A DNA stretch of 64,000 bases from Dioscorea cayenensis subsp. rotundata (taxonomy: Eukaryota; Streptophyta; Magnoliopsida; Dioscoreales; Dioscoreaceae). The notes below the pieces were generated by a model. That model was not told the DNA's origin and did not search any database. It worked only from the letters and a program-made list of their open reading frames with translations. Positions 10,631 to 21,512 of this stretch are shown here, piece after piece (within the stretch, counting starts at the first letter, position 1; each line of letters starts with the position of its first letter). The position numbers were made by a program, and so were the translations under genes. The stretch covers positions 18,695 to 82,694 of the forward strand of contig NW_024087016.1 in NCBI RefSeq assembly GCF_009730915.1, given 5' to 3'.

Positions 10631-13230
10631 TTATGGTGGATCATAAAGATGGAAAACCTCCTTCTTAGCAACCTGCACACATGATGGACAAAATTTCTGC
10701 ATATTCAAGGAAAAGCTCTTAACCAAGTTACCGAATGAGGGAATGTCGCGCTCTCCCTGTGTGTACTTGTCTCCTATTGTGTGGGAGCGCTTCCGACGAC
10801 GATGTCTCGACCTCTTGACTCGGCGAAAAATCTGTTCTATGAATCCTTCTTGTGGTTGCTCCTTGAGGATTTGTTCCGCATAAATTTTTTTAATTGCGCT
10901 TCTCCCATGTCCGCCATTCCTCATATGGATCCGGATGTAACAATTCCTCGCAAGTATTCATTAGAAATCTCATCATTGACATCAATAAAATAACAAGAAT
11001 CATCAAAGTCAAGAGAGTGTTTCATTGCTTTCGGCCAAAGGCGATATGTGATCTTTTCCTCTCCAATACGCAACGCCATCTCGCCGCCATCCATGTCGAT
11101 GAGTGCCTTGGAAGTGCGTAAGAACGGTCTCCCCAGAATTAATGGCACCTCCGCATCTTCATCAACATCTAACACAACAAAATCTGCAGGAAAAATATAC
11201 TTGTCAACCTTCACTAAAACATCTTCGATTATACCTCTAGGATGACGAACGGAACGATCGGCTAGCTGCAAAGTCATGCGGGTCGGACGTGGCTCTCCCA
11301 AACCCAATTTCTGAAATAATGCGTATGGCATAACATTAATACTAGCTCCCTGAATCGCCAAAGCTTTTTTTCTTCCCCAAACCTCCGATTGCACATGGTA
11401 TGATGAAACACCCCGGATCTTTCATTTTGTTTGGCAAGTTTTTTTCTCAAGCATTGCCGAACAATTACCTTCTAATACCACAGCCCACACTTTCCTCCAT
11501 CTTCCTCTTGTTGGTTAAGAGGTCCTTCAAGAACTTTTGCATAGCGAGGCATTTGAGACAATGCCTCTACAAACGGAATGTTTATGTGTAGTTGTTTGAA
11601 TAGATCCAGAAATTTCCCTGCTTTTGCTCATCAACTTGGTCTTTCTTCAAACGCTACCGGATAGGGAATTCTTGGGGAAAATGAAGGGAAGGCACAAACT
11701 GGCCCCTTTTCCTTGTCTTGCACCCTATCCCTTGGTCGTTCTTGTGGATTTTTCAGTAGCCTTCCCAAAGTGGGGGTTTTGGCTTGAAGAATTTCAGAAT
11801 TATTCTCAAGCAAAGACTCCTTTTCTTGGAGCCCTCGACCACTTCTCAAGGTGATCGCTTTCACTTGCTCTCTTGGGTTAGTCTCAGTGTTACTCGGCAA
11901 GCTTCCAATAGGTCTCTCCGCTAATGATTTTTGCTATTTGCCCAACTTGATTCTCCAAATTATGTAAAGAAGCAAAGCGTGATTACGGAGTGTTGCCTCT
12001 ATGTTTTGGAACCTTGTGTCAGCTTGATTGAATAAACTTCGACAAAAACCCTTTCCAATTCTGAAACTCTTTCCGGAATCGAAGGTGTTTGCTGAAATCC
12101 AGGTGGGGCAGCGGCCTTTTGCTGCCCTTGATTTCCCCAAGAGAGATTTGGGTGGCTTCTCCACCCTTGGTTGTAAGTATTGCTGTAGGGGTTCCCTTGT
12201 ACTCTTCCCGAATTACCCACAAAATCAACTTGTTCAATTGGGGCTGAAGTGGTAATTGAGATAGGACAATCTGATGGCATGTGTGCACCCCCACAACCAT
12301 CACAACTTGTGATTGAGGCTACCTTCGATGAAGTCAACGTATCCAACTTCTTGCTTAGTGCCTCGACTTGGGCTGCTAAGGATGTAACCGCATCAATTTC
12401 ATGGAGCCCGCCACCTTCTTCCTTTTCCCTTGCATTCCATTGGTAGCTATTCAATCCCATTTCCTCAATTAGTTGTCGGGCTTGCTCGGGGTTTTGTTTC
12501 CCATTGTCCCTCCCTGCGCAGGCATCAAGGAGTTGCTTGGTACTCGAGTTCAACCCATTGTAAAATGATTGAATAACCATCCACTGGGAACCCGTGTTGT
12601 GGACACTTCCGAAAAAGGTCTTTGAAACGCCTCCCAAGTTTCAAATAAGGATTCAAGCTCTATCTCGAACAAACGAAGATATTTCATTGCGAAGCTTTTG
12701 CCGATTTCCCCGGGGAAAATACCTTATGAGGAAAGCCTCAACCATCTCGTCCCCATGCTGTGATAGAAGCTCGTGGTAGTGAATGAAGCCATTGCTTGGC
12801 TCTTCCCTTCAATGAAAAAAAGGGAATGCTCTCAATCGGATTGCATCATCCGAGACTCCATTGATCTTCAACATATCACAAACTTCGAGGAAGTTCTCAA
12901 TATGACTATTTGGGTCTTCATCGGCTAACCCATTGAACTGCAAGTGCATCGTTGAACCATCTGAATAAAACCCGGCTTTTAACTCAAAAATTTTGGGCAG
13001 CTACCGTGGCCTAACAATGCTTGATTGTGTCCCACGAATTGTAGGCCTAGCAAAAATCTGATAATGTCCTTTGTTGCCCCTCTTGTTCAGCCATATTTTT
13101 CTCGATCTTTCGATATCTATTTCAGCTGGAGAGTCCCTGTTCTTGTACAGTGTTCCTTGCCCCTTCTACTGAATCTTCGCTCAATTTCGTGGTCCTCTTC
13201 AACCAATGTCGAAGGGTTCCCTCGGGTCAT
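10631..13230 (-). pseudogene. gag-protease polyprotein of element D (broken)
   Basis: Translation would start at 13230-13228 (MTRGNPSTLVE, the start shared by all A/B/D copies) and end near 10631. Segments on the minus strand: a gag capsid-like region that is mostly frameshifted (about 13000-12640); a readable stretch 12637-11999 with a CCHC zinc knuckle of the form C-x2-C-x3-H-x4-C near 12262-12305; a linker; then a retropepsin-like protease 11394-10921 and a basic C-terminal tail ending near 10631. Gag would package RNA and the protease would process Gag. The protease active-site D-S-G is replaced (AIQGAS, where a live copy would have Asp), so this copy is dead. Frameshifts occur near 11400 and 10921. 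No RT follows the protease. Family assignment (Ty3/Gypsy, Athila-like) is by recognition of the protease wording [18 protein letters not shown]. Confidence 0.88.
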
Positions 13231-13358
13231 AACCTGAAGTTGAAATCAATAAAAAGAAACAATGAGAACGGCGAAAGAAAGAATTATGCAATAGAAAAAC
13301 AAATAAAAAAAATGTGAATGACTAAAGTAATCAAGTCCTAGTGTTCCTAATATCCCGT

Positions 13359-13376
13359 TCCCCGGCAACGGCGCCA
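13359..13376 (-). other. Primer-binding site of element D (tRNA-Asp)
   Basis: The minus strand reads TGGCGCCGTTGCCGGGGA, an 18-nt perfect complement of the 3' end of plant tRNA-Asp as I recall it. It is six bases from the LTR edge at 13383, and is where minus-strand DNA synthesis would start. Confidence 0.93.
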
Positions 13377-13382
13377 AAAACT

Positions 13383-15129
13383 TGACACGTCCGAATATGC
13401 GGTATAAACCGCAAGTGCACGGGTGTCGAAGCACTAATTACCCCGTGAGTGGGTAGTCGAATCCACGTGGAACGGAAGTATTAGTAATAACCACTTCTCA
13501 ATTATCTAGTCGGAATCAATTAATATGATGAAGTGAACTAATTGCAAAACAAAGCAAACGAGTATGCAAGAAATAAAGTAGAAGAGTCTCAATCACTAAG
13601 GATGAGGTATTCGGGCAATGATCCCCCTAAGATCTTCCTTGAAGCTCTAGATTCACTAAATGCTCTACAATCGAGTCTAATGAGTCGAGGTAATCCAACG
13701 ATAACCAATCCTTGTCTCCAAGCAAAAGGCACTAGTCCCCTACAAGGTCCCGTGGAGAAATCGACCAATCTCAACACTTCACACCCCATATGACCGCAAT
13801 ATGCTCTAAGGAAACCTAAGAGTGAAACCGATTCCTAAATGTAGATCCAACCCCTAATTCCCCGCGAAGGATCCTAACCCCCTACAAGGTCCCGGGCGGA
13901 GAAATCGAGCAATCTCACGCCTCACACCAAATATGGTTGCAAAGAGAATATGGAATACGGAGATAGGAAACACTCAATCGAAAAGGAAAGGGGACATTCC
14001 TCCATCTCAAGGCTCACCCTCTCAACCCTCTTTAATCTTGGAAATCTAACTCTAATGGAGACCTCACACATTAAAGTATTAAATCATGCAATGTAAATCA
14101 ACCACAAGGATTAACAACACTAGCAAGCAATTAAATCACAAGATTAAAAACTCAAGACAACTCGGATTAACTAGAAACATTAAGAGAATCAATCCAAAAA
14201 AATATAAATCTTAGGGTTCACATGCCCAAATACCTACTAGGGTTTAGCCCTCCATGGGCCTAGTTACAAAACAATAATGAATACAATGAAAAGCAATAAA
14301 ACCCATAGAGAAAACCCCTCGAATTGCATGGATTGGCCTTGATTGGTAGTTCTACGTCTTGAAGGGATTCCTCTCCGAGCTAGGTTGCCAATGGCTCCCC
14401 AAAATGCTATGACGTCGAAGGAATCTATCAAAGTTGGTGAAGAACTCCCTATCAATCGGGCGAAGACCTTCTCCTCAAACCCCTAGCCGCCCTCTCTCAA
14501 TGTCTATGCTCAAAGCTCCGCAAAAAGTCCCCTTAGAATCGGCCAAAAGGTGTATTTATAGCCTCACAACGCTGCCTCGTCACGTGCCCCCCACGCCCGC
14601 TGGATTTTCCACGCCGCGCTGGGCGCAGGAATTTCCACGCCGGTCGCTGGAATTTCGCCATGGCGCGTGCAGCATGAATTCTGCCACATGATTTCGCCGC
14701 ACAACAATAAACATTCTCCTCTTAAGGCCACACGATCGGGCACACGATCATATGGTAGGCTATCCGGCTTTTTCCTTCATCAATGCGCCTTGAAAGGTCT
14801 TGAAATCTTTACAAAGAGGAGGAATGTGGAGACATGGCTGCCTTTGTGCCCTTCCATTAATAACTTGGCTTGCAAAAAAACTATGGAAGTTGGCACACAT
14901 CTCCTCATACACGAACTCCTCTTGTGTCTTCCAACTTGATTTGTACAAGAACTCCCAATATTATGCCATAATAGCCTATCTTCGCTCCCCTTTTGAAATC
15001 CCAATGTCTTCACAACCTATATGCATAAAAAGAACACCCAATACACGAAATGAGACATAAACCGTATAAAATATGATGCTCAATGTATGTAAAACATGCA
15101 TAAAAACATGTTCACTCAAGCACTTATCA
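13383..15129 (-). mobile_element. 5' LTR of element D
   Basis: 1747 bp, TGACACGTCC...CACTTATCA on the plus strand, followed by target-site copy AGTTC at 15130-15134. It matches 5217-6925 closely except for the U3 hairpin module near 14575-14705, which has CGCTGG-type wording in place of GCGTGG and extra sequence. Small homopolymer length differences are scattered through it. Confidence 0.95.
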
Positions 15130-15312
15130 AGTTCTCCATCTCAAAATCAAGCAAACGAAACACACGAGATAAATAAGTAAAAACCCAACTCCAATAGATA
15201 TATGAAAACACAGAGAGAGAGAGAGAGAGAGTCCAACAACAAGATAACCATAGAAAAGGTGGTGACAAAGAAGATCAAACAAAAGAAAATGACAACAAAA
15301 ATAAAACACGAA
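15130..15312 (-). other. Element E internal remnant with GA microsatellite
   Basis: A-rich spacer between element D and the LTR at 15313. It contains (AG)10 at 15212-15231. No protein is recognisable. It continues the element E spacer seen at 4779-5216. Confidence 0.5.
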
Positions 15313-16381
15313 TGATAAGTGCTTGTGTATAAGTATTACTAAGTATACTTTTCTTACATTGAGCATTACTTTTATCAGATTTATGGCTCATTCATGTGCA
15401 TTTATGTTCTTTTGTGCGTTTAGTGTTGTGGAGAAAAGTTTGGAAGAAAGGAAGCAAAAATAGATTATGGACATAATTATTGAGGAAACTCTTAGGCGAA
15501 ATAAGGATCAAGTTACAAGTTGTCCTCATAGACATGTGGGTGTGTGCCAACCTCCAAAATGTTCAAGTAAATACACAAATTGGAGGGGCACAAAGGCAAT
15601 CACACTCATATGTTCCGACTTGTGTAACATTGTCGAGAGCTTCATCAATGTGTTCAAAAGTGAAGATGTGGCATGATATCACATGGATGTGTGCCCAATC
15701 ATGTGGCCTTAATAAAGAAATTGAAGTGTACAGTACTTCAGTAGTTTACTGTGGCAAGTCATTGTAGCAAAATTGTTGTAGTACTTACTATTCATAGCAC
15801 GCTGGAAATGAGAAGCCTGGAAATCCACACGCCGGTGTGGAATTTCCACAGGGCCGTGGGGATGCCCGATTTCAGTCCATTAAATACCACTTCGCAAGTA
15901 TTTTTTGAGGTTGTCCTTGCTATCTTTTGCCTATCTTTTGGGGAGAGCGCGGCTAGGGTTTTGAGAGGATTTTGCTGGAATTTGATATCATTCATATAGC
16001 ATTCGACATTGATTTCCTTCTGAGGAGAGTTATTAGGGGAGCTTCCAAAAGCTTTGATTCGACGGGGTGTGCCCTAGGCTTGACGAAGGAGTCTTGGGAG
16101 AAGACGAGGTGGCCCTCGAAGACCATCAACATGGACAACTAGGGGATTGTCTCTATGGATTTCTTGCACTTGTTTTTTATTTCATCTTTGACTTTGGATT
16201 GCTCCATGGAGAGCTAAACCCCTAATGGGTGCTTGGACTTGTAAACCCTAGGATGATTTTGTTTCATTAACTTCTATTATGTTTCCTTTAATTGACATTT
16301 TAATTTAGTTTCAATCTTGTGTGTTTATTGATTTGATTTTCCCTTAGAGTGACACTAGGGTTGAGAATCTTTCTAGGTAAT
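15313..16381 (+). mobile_element. B-type LTR, first segment
   Basis: Begins TGATAAGTGCTTGTGTATAA. B-type wording and order run to 16381, where the solo LTR 16382-18275 interrupts it after GTAAT. It includes U3 CACACGCCGGTGTGG hairpin remnants near 15825-15850. It resumes at 18281. Without the insertion the LTR is about 1.82 kb. Outer flanks ACGAA (15308-15312) and ATGAG (19035-19039) match at 3 of 5, consistent with an old solo LTR. Confidence 0.85.
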
Positions 16382-18275
16382 TGATAAGTGCTTGTGCGAT
16401 ATGAATGCGAAGCGTTCATTCCTTATGTTGAGCATTACTTTTCTCAGGTTTTTACATTAATATGTGTGTTTTTATGTTACTTTTATGCAGGTAGGGTTGT
16501 GAGGCCGAGTATGAAGGAAATAGACCAATGTGGATCATAATGCACCTATTTTGGAGGAGATCTTGCTAAGGTTCAAACGCGAAGGCATAGGTCAGGTGTG
16601 AGATGCTAGAGTGTGTGCCAACGTCCTCGTATTCGATTGAGCACATCCATTTGGAGGGGCACAAAGGCAGTCACACTTGAGCATTCCGACTTATGCATAT
16701 AAGAACAACAGCTCCAACAACATGTATATCATTGAAGAAGCAAGTGATTCATGACGTGAACGTGTGCCCATTTGCGTTACCCCCATGAAAGTATGGAATT
16801 GGGAAGTTATTCAGGTCGAAGGCTGTAGAAGAATACTGTAGCAACACTGTTCACAGCCGGCCGAGAAATCAGAGAAACAGAGAATCCACACGGGCATGTG
16901 GAAATTATCCACGCCCGTGTGGAAATTCCGCACAGGCGCGTGTAGCGTCCACGCCTGTGGAGTTGCACGATTCCAGCACTATTTAAAGCCGATTCAGCCC
17001 CGATTTTGGTATTATTTTCTCCATCTTTTCCCCAACTTGCGAGAGGGCTTCGGCTAGGGTTTTGAGGGGTATTGGCTAGGGTTTTGGAGAGGTTCTATGG
17101 CTCCGACATCGCGCGTTGTTTGGAAGAAGGTTATTGGGAGAGCTTTCGTCGGCATCGATCCTGCGAGGTGTATCCTAGGCCGGACAAAGGATCCCTTGCG
17201 ACAAGTAGAGGACTCTCCACAAGACCATCGACACAACCATCGACACGACCATCAAGGGGGTTTCTTTATGGATTCATTGCTTTTACATTCGATTTCTTTG
17301 ATTGTACTTAGCTCCATGGAGTGCTAAACCCCTAGTGGGTACTTGGGTGATTGTGAACACTAGGATGTATTCGTTTCATTGAACTTCTTTATTATGCTTT
17401 CAATAAATTGATGTTTATTGTGAGTTCCAACCTTGAATGCTTGATTATATGAACATTTCCCCTAGAGTGATACTAGGGTTGAGGGTTCTTGTTTGTAACC
17501 TTGTGAGTGAGTGACACACCACGAGCGTTAGACAAAGCTAAGTTGGAGAGGGTTGAGAGGATGAGTCGAGAGATACAGGAGCGTCCCTTTTCCCCTCCGA
17601 CGTGATAGATTCTGCCTCCGTTGCTTGAGTTCTTTGTGGCCATAATAGAGTGAATGATCTAAGGTATGAACCTCTGTTGGGGCCTAGTTCCGCGTGCAAT
17701 GGAGTGAAGCGTTGAGGGGATCTTAGTATCTAGGGCTTAATTGTGGCTAGGGACCTTCCACCTCGACCAAAGGGTTAGGTCTATAATTAGGAAGCGATTT
17801 ATCACTTGGAATCCCTAGAGCTCATTGCAACTTTATTCGAGTGCGAGGTTGAGAGGTTATTTAATCTCTCCTCCGGGACATGAATATAGTTAGGCATAGT
17901 TGACCTTAGATTTGGGACTATGTATGTAAGGATTTCCATAACTCACCATTGCATTGATTAAGAAGCATAATAGAGAGTTCTTGCACTTGAAGCAATTATC
18001 CTAGGTGAAGAATCATCCGAGTGCCCCAACTTTATCGATTGCCTTACCTCCTCCTTACTTTTGCTCTCTTACTTGTTGCTTTTAATTATTGAGAATTGAA
18101 TCATTATCACACTTATCATTGTTGATACTCCATATAGCTAAGAATCGAATTAAGTATCTTTACTCCCGGGATTATTATTTCCACGACTCACCATTGGATT
18201 TGATACCCGCTCACCCGGGATTATTACTTCGACAAACCCGTGCACTTACGGGATATACGCAAGGGGATCTTGTCA
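16382..18275 (+). mobile_element. Solo LTR, A type, nested in the B-type LTR
   Basis: Begins TGATAAGTGCTTGTGCGATA, ends GGGGATCTTGTCA, 1894 bp, flanked by perfect GTAAT (16377-16381 and 18276-18280). No PBS or PPT. Its U3 carries the ACACGGGCATGTGG and ACGCCCGTGTGG hairpin family at 16886-16965, upstream of a TTTAAAG TATA-like site. The inserted sequence splits an otherwise continuous LTR. Confidence 0.95.
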
Positions 18276-18280
18276 GTAAT

Positions 18281-19034
18281 CCTTTTGAATAAGTGACACT
18301 TCATTAGGGTTAGACTTAGCAAGGTTGAGGAGGGTTGAGTGGGTGAGTCGAAAGGAAGTGGAATGCCCCCTTTCCCTTCCGACGTGATTTATCCCACCTC
18401 CATGTTCCAAATGTTCTTTTTGATCATGGTAGAGTGAAGTGCTAAGAGACCTTCTCTACTAGATCTTAATTGCATGAGTGATAGAGTGAAGCATTGAGTT
18501 ATCCTTAGTGATGGGGCTTAATCATGATTAGGAATCTTTCGCTTGGACCAAAGGGATAGATCTAAATTAGGGAATATGGTTTATTACTTTGAGTCCCTAA
18601 AATCTTAAGCAGTCCCACACAGTGTGAGGTGTTGAGAGTATCCCTTTCTGCCGGGGCATAGTGTAGAGGGCTACTCATGATTGACCTCAGGTTTGGGACT
18701 GTATGTCTTTGGATTTCCATGACTCATTAACCTTCAATTATGAGTCATAATATTAGTTTTACACTTGAAACAATAGTTCTAGGGTAATCATTGTCCGAGT
18801 ACCCCATTTTACTATCTATTTCTTCTCTTTATTACTCTTGTTTTTTTTTTCATTTATTCCATTTCCATTAATCGTTTGAATCACAATCACAAATTAGTTT
18901 TCACTCTAGTTAAATAGCAATACTTCTTGTTTCTGAACAACTATTTCCTGTGCATTCGACTACCCACTCACCGGGGTTTTTTATTATTTCAATGACCCAT
19001 GCACTTGTGGTACACACACATAAGGGATGTGTCA
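18281..19034 (+). mobile_element. B-type LTR, second segment
   Basis: This is the R/U5 continuation of 15313-16381, ending GGGATGTGTCA at 19034. It is followed by element E internal sequence and not by a PBS, so the whole LTR is solo. Confidence 0.85.
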
Positions 19035-19176
19035 ATGAGCAACAAAAATCTAACACAACAACTTGAATAACCTCCCAAGAAGGTGCATGTTTAATGTCAC
19101 TAGCTTGGTGTACCTATTGCGCGCTCAACGAGACTTGTGACATCGAGGCCTCGCATCACCACTTGAAATGCACAAG
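19035..19176 (-). other. Element E post-polyprotein block
   Basis: The minus strand shows a decayed copy of the conserved block found just after the polyprotein stop in the other elements: CTTGGGAGG (reverse of 19071-19079), then TTATTC replacing the usual loop and stem. The order 'TACACCAAGCTAGTGACATTAAACATGCACCTTC' in parts matches 10560-10625. This fixes the orientation of element E. Confidence 0.7.
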
Positions 19177-19486
19177 TGATAAGTGCTTGTAAACTAAGAA
19201 TACAAAGTATTTTTTTTCTAATGATGAGCATTACTTTTATCAGGTTTTATCCCTAATATTTATGTTTTTATGTTCTTTTGCGCATATAAGGTTGTGGAGC
19301 TAAATAGGGAAGAATGGAGCAAAAGTAGATCGCGAATGCAATATGTTGATGGAATCTTGATGTGGATACACGAGAAGACGCAAGTTGTGCTCGAAGACAT
19401 TAGTGTGTGCTAACCGCCATTATGCTTGATGGAATATGTAAATTGGAGGGGTACAAAGGCAGTCACACTCATGTGTTCTGACTTGT
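19177..19486 (+). mobile_element. 5' LTR of element B, first segment
   Basis: Begins TGATAAGTGCTTGTAAACTA and is interrupted by A1 after CTTGT (19482-19486). It resumes at 28947 after the second CTTGT. Total LTR length is about 1.84 kb, as for the B3 LTR at 58642-60484. Confidence 0.9.
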
Positions 19487-21369
19487 TGATAAGTGCTTGT
19501 GCAATAAGAATACGTAGTGTTCTTTCCTTGTGTTGAACATTACTTTTCTCAGGTTTTAGCGCTAATATGGGTGCATTTATGTTACTTTCATGTAGGTAGG
19601 GTTGTGAGGCTGATTACGAGAGAAAGAAGCCAATGTCAGTCATAATGCATTACTTTGGAGGAAATTTTGCTAAGGTTCAAACGCGAAGACATAGATAGGG
19701 TTCCAGATGCAGGAACGTGTGCCAACCTTCTCATACTTTAGTTAGCAAAACTATTTGGAGGGGCACAACGACAGTCACATTCAAGCATTTTGACTTGTGC
19801 ATATAGAACAAGATCTCTACCAACATGTCTGTTATTAAAGAAGCAAGGCGATCTACGATGTAAATGCATGCCTCTTAGCATTACCTCGATGAAAGTATGG
19901 ATTCGGGTGTATTTTAGGCCTGTGCTGTAGAAGGGTATTGTAGAAAACACTGTAGCAAAAAATACCGTAGCAGCACTGTTTACAGCCGACCGAGAAAACA
20001 AGAAAATAGAGAATCCACACGGGCATGTGGAAATCCCACACACCCATGTGAAAAATCCACAGGGGCGCCCACATGGGCATGTGGATTCCCGATTCCAGCC
20101 CTTTAAAAGCTTATTTCAGCCTCGATTTCAGCATTCTTTTCTCCATCTTTTCCCCAACTTGAGAGATGGTGGCGGCTAGGGTTTTGAGAGGTATTGGCTA
20201 GGGCTTTGGAGAGGCTCTATGGCTCTGACATCACACACCATTTGGAAGAAGGTTAGTGGGAGAGCTTTCGTCAGCACCGATCCGGTGAGGTGTATCATAG
20301 GCCGAACAAAGGGACCCTTACGACGAGTAGAGGACTCTCCATAAGACCATCGCCATGACTAACGAGGGGGTTTTCTATGAATGCTTTGTTTTTACATTCG
20401 ATTTCATTGATTATATCTAGCTCCATGGAGAGCTAAACCCCAAGTAGGTACTTGGGTATTTGTGAACCCTAGGATGTATTCGTTTCATTGAATCTCTTTA
20501 TTATGCTTTCAATTAATTGATGTTTATTGTGAGTTCCAATCTTGGAGACTTGATTGTATGAATACTCCCGTAGAGTGACACTAGGGTTAAGAGTTCTTGT
20601 TGGTAACTCTATAGAGTGAGTGACACACCATGAGAGTTAGATAAAACTAGATTGGTGAGGGTTGAGAGGGTAAGTCGAGAGGTAGCGGAGCGTCCCCTTT
20701 CCCCTCCGGTGTGATCTATCCTACCTCCACATTCCAAGAGTTCTTTGCGGCCATAGTAGAGTGAATGGGCTAACGGATGACCTTCCATTGGGGCTTAGTT
20801 GCAAATGCAACGGAGTGAAGCGTTGAAGTGATTTTAGCACCTAGGGCTTAATTGTGGCTAGGGATCTTCCACCTGGACCAAAGGGTTAGATCTATAAATA
20901 GGAATAGGGTTTATCACTCGGAATCCCTAAAGCTCATTGCAATTCTATGCGTGTGCAAGGTTGAGAGGTTATTCAATCTCTCCTCCGAGACATGTATAGA
21001 GTTAGGCATGTTTGACCTTAGATTTGGGATCATGTAATTAAGGATTTCCATAACTCATTATTGCATCAATTACGAAGTATAATAGAGGGTTCTTTCACTT
21101 GAAATGATTGTCCTAGGCGAATCAATGTCTGGGTACCCCACCTTTATCGATTGCCTTACCTTCTCCTTTACCTGTGCTCTCTATCTTGTTGCTTTTATTT
21201 TCGTTATTTCATATTTTGTCACACTTATGACTATTCATCTTCTACATTTGTTAGGAAACAACTTAAGTGTCTTTATTCTGTACTCTCTGTGGATACGATA
21301 CCCACTCATCTAGGATTATTACTTCGACACCCGTGCACTTGCGGTTTACATGCATATATGGACGTGTCA
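19487..21369 (+). mobile_element. 5' LTR of element A1
   Basis: 1883 bp, TGATAAGTGCTTGTGCAATA to GGACGTGTCA. The U3 hairpin near 20014-20085 has decayed arms (CACACGGGCATGTGG against CCACACACCCATGTG), with C-to-T type changes relative to the 3' LTR. A TATA-like TTTAAAAG follows at about 20101-20109. Confidence 0.95.
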
Positions 21370-21375
21370 AGTTTT

Positions 21376-21393
21376 TGGCGCCGTTGCCGGGGA
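21376..21393 (+). other. Primer-binding site of element A1 (tRNA-Asp)
   Basis: TGGCGCCGTTGCCGGGGA, six bases after the LTR end. It is a perfect complement to the 3' end of plant tRNA-Asp as I recall it. Confidence 0.93.
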
Positions 21394-21512
21394 GTAGGCA
21401 TTTAGAGATACTTTGCACTTTGTTTTCTTAGATATTCATTCATTCTATTTCATATCTTCTTTATTATCATCATTCTGATTTTGTTTTCTTTCTTTTGGTG
21501 CGGCTCTAGGTT

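Larger units (their letters stand above)
5217..15129 (-). mobile_element. Element D: complete LTR retrotransposon, gag-pro plus accessory ORF, no pol
   Basis: This is a 9.9-kb minus-strand element bounded by LTRs 13383-15129 (5') and 5217-6925 (3'), with a perfect AGTTC target-site duplication at 5212-5216 and 15130-15134. Internal order on the minus strand: PBS complementary to tRNA-Asp, gag-protease pseudogene, conserved hairpin at 10566-10583, GC-rich spacer, accessory ORF, 3' noncoding region with a second hairpin and purine tract, then PPT. The roughly 1.2 kb between the polyprotein stop (10631) and the accessory ORF start (9403) has no room for reverse transcriptase or integrase. The two LTRs are close to identical outside one hairpin module, so this looks like the youngest complete insertion in the window. 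Confidence 0.95.

Noticed and set aside
21376..21393. A tRNA gene fragment (tRNA-Asp 3' end)
   Set aside because: Only 18 nt match, always in reverse sense next to an LTR end. This is a primer-binding site, and no full tRNA cloverleaf is present.
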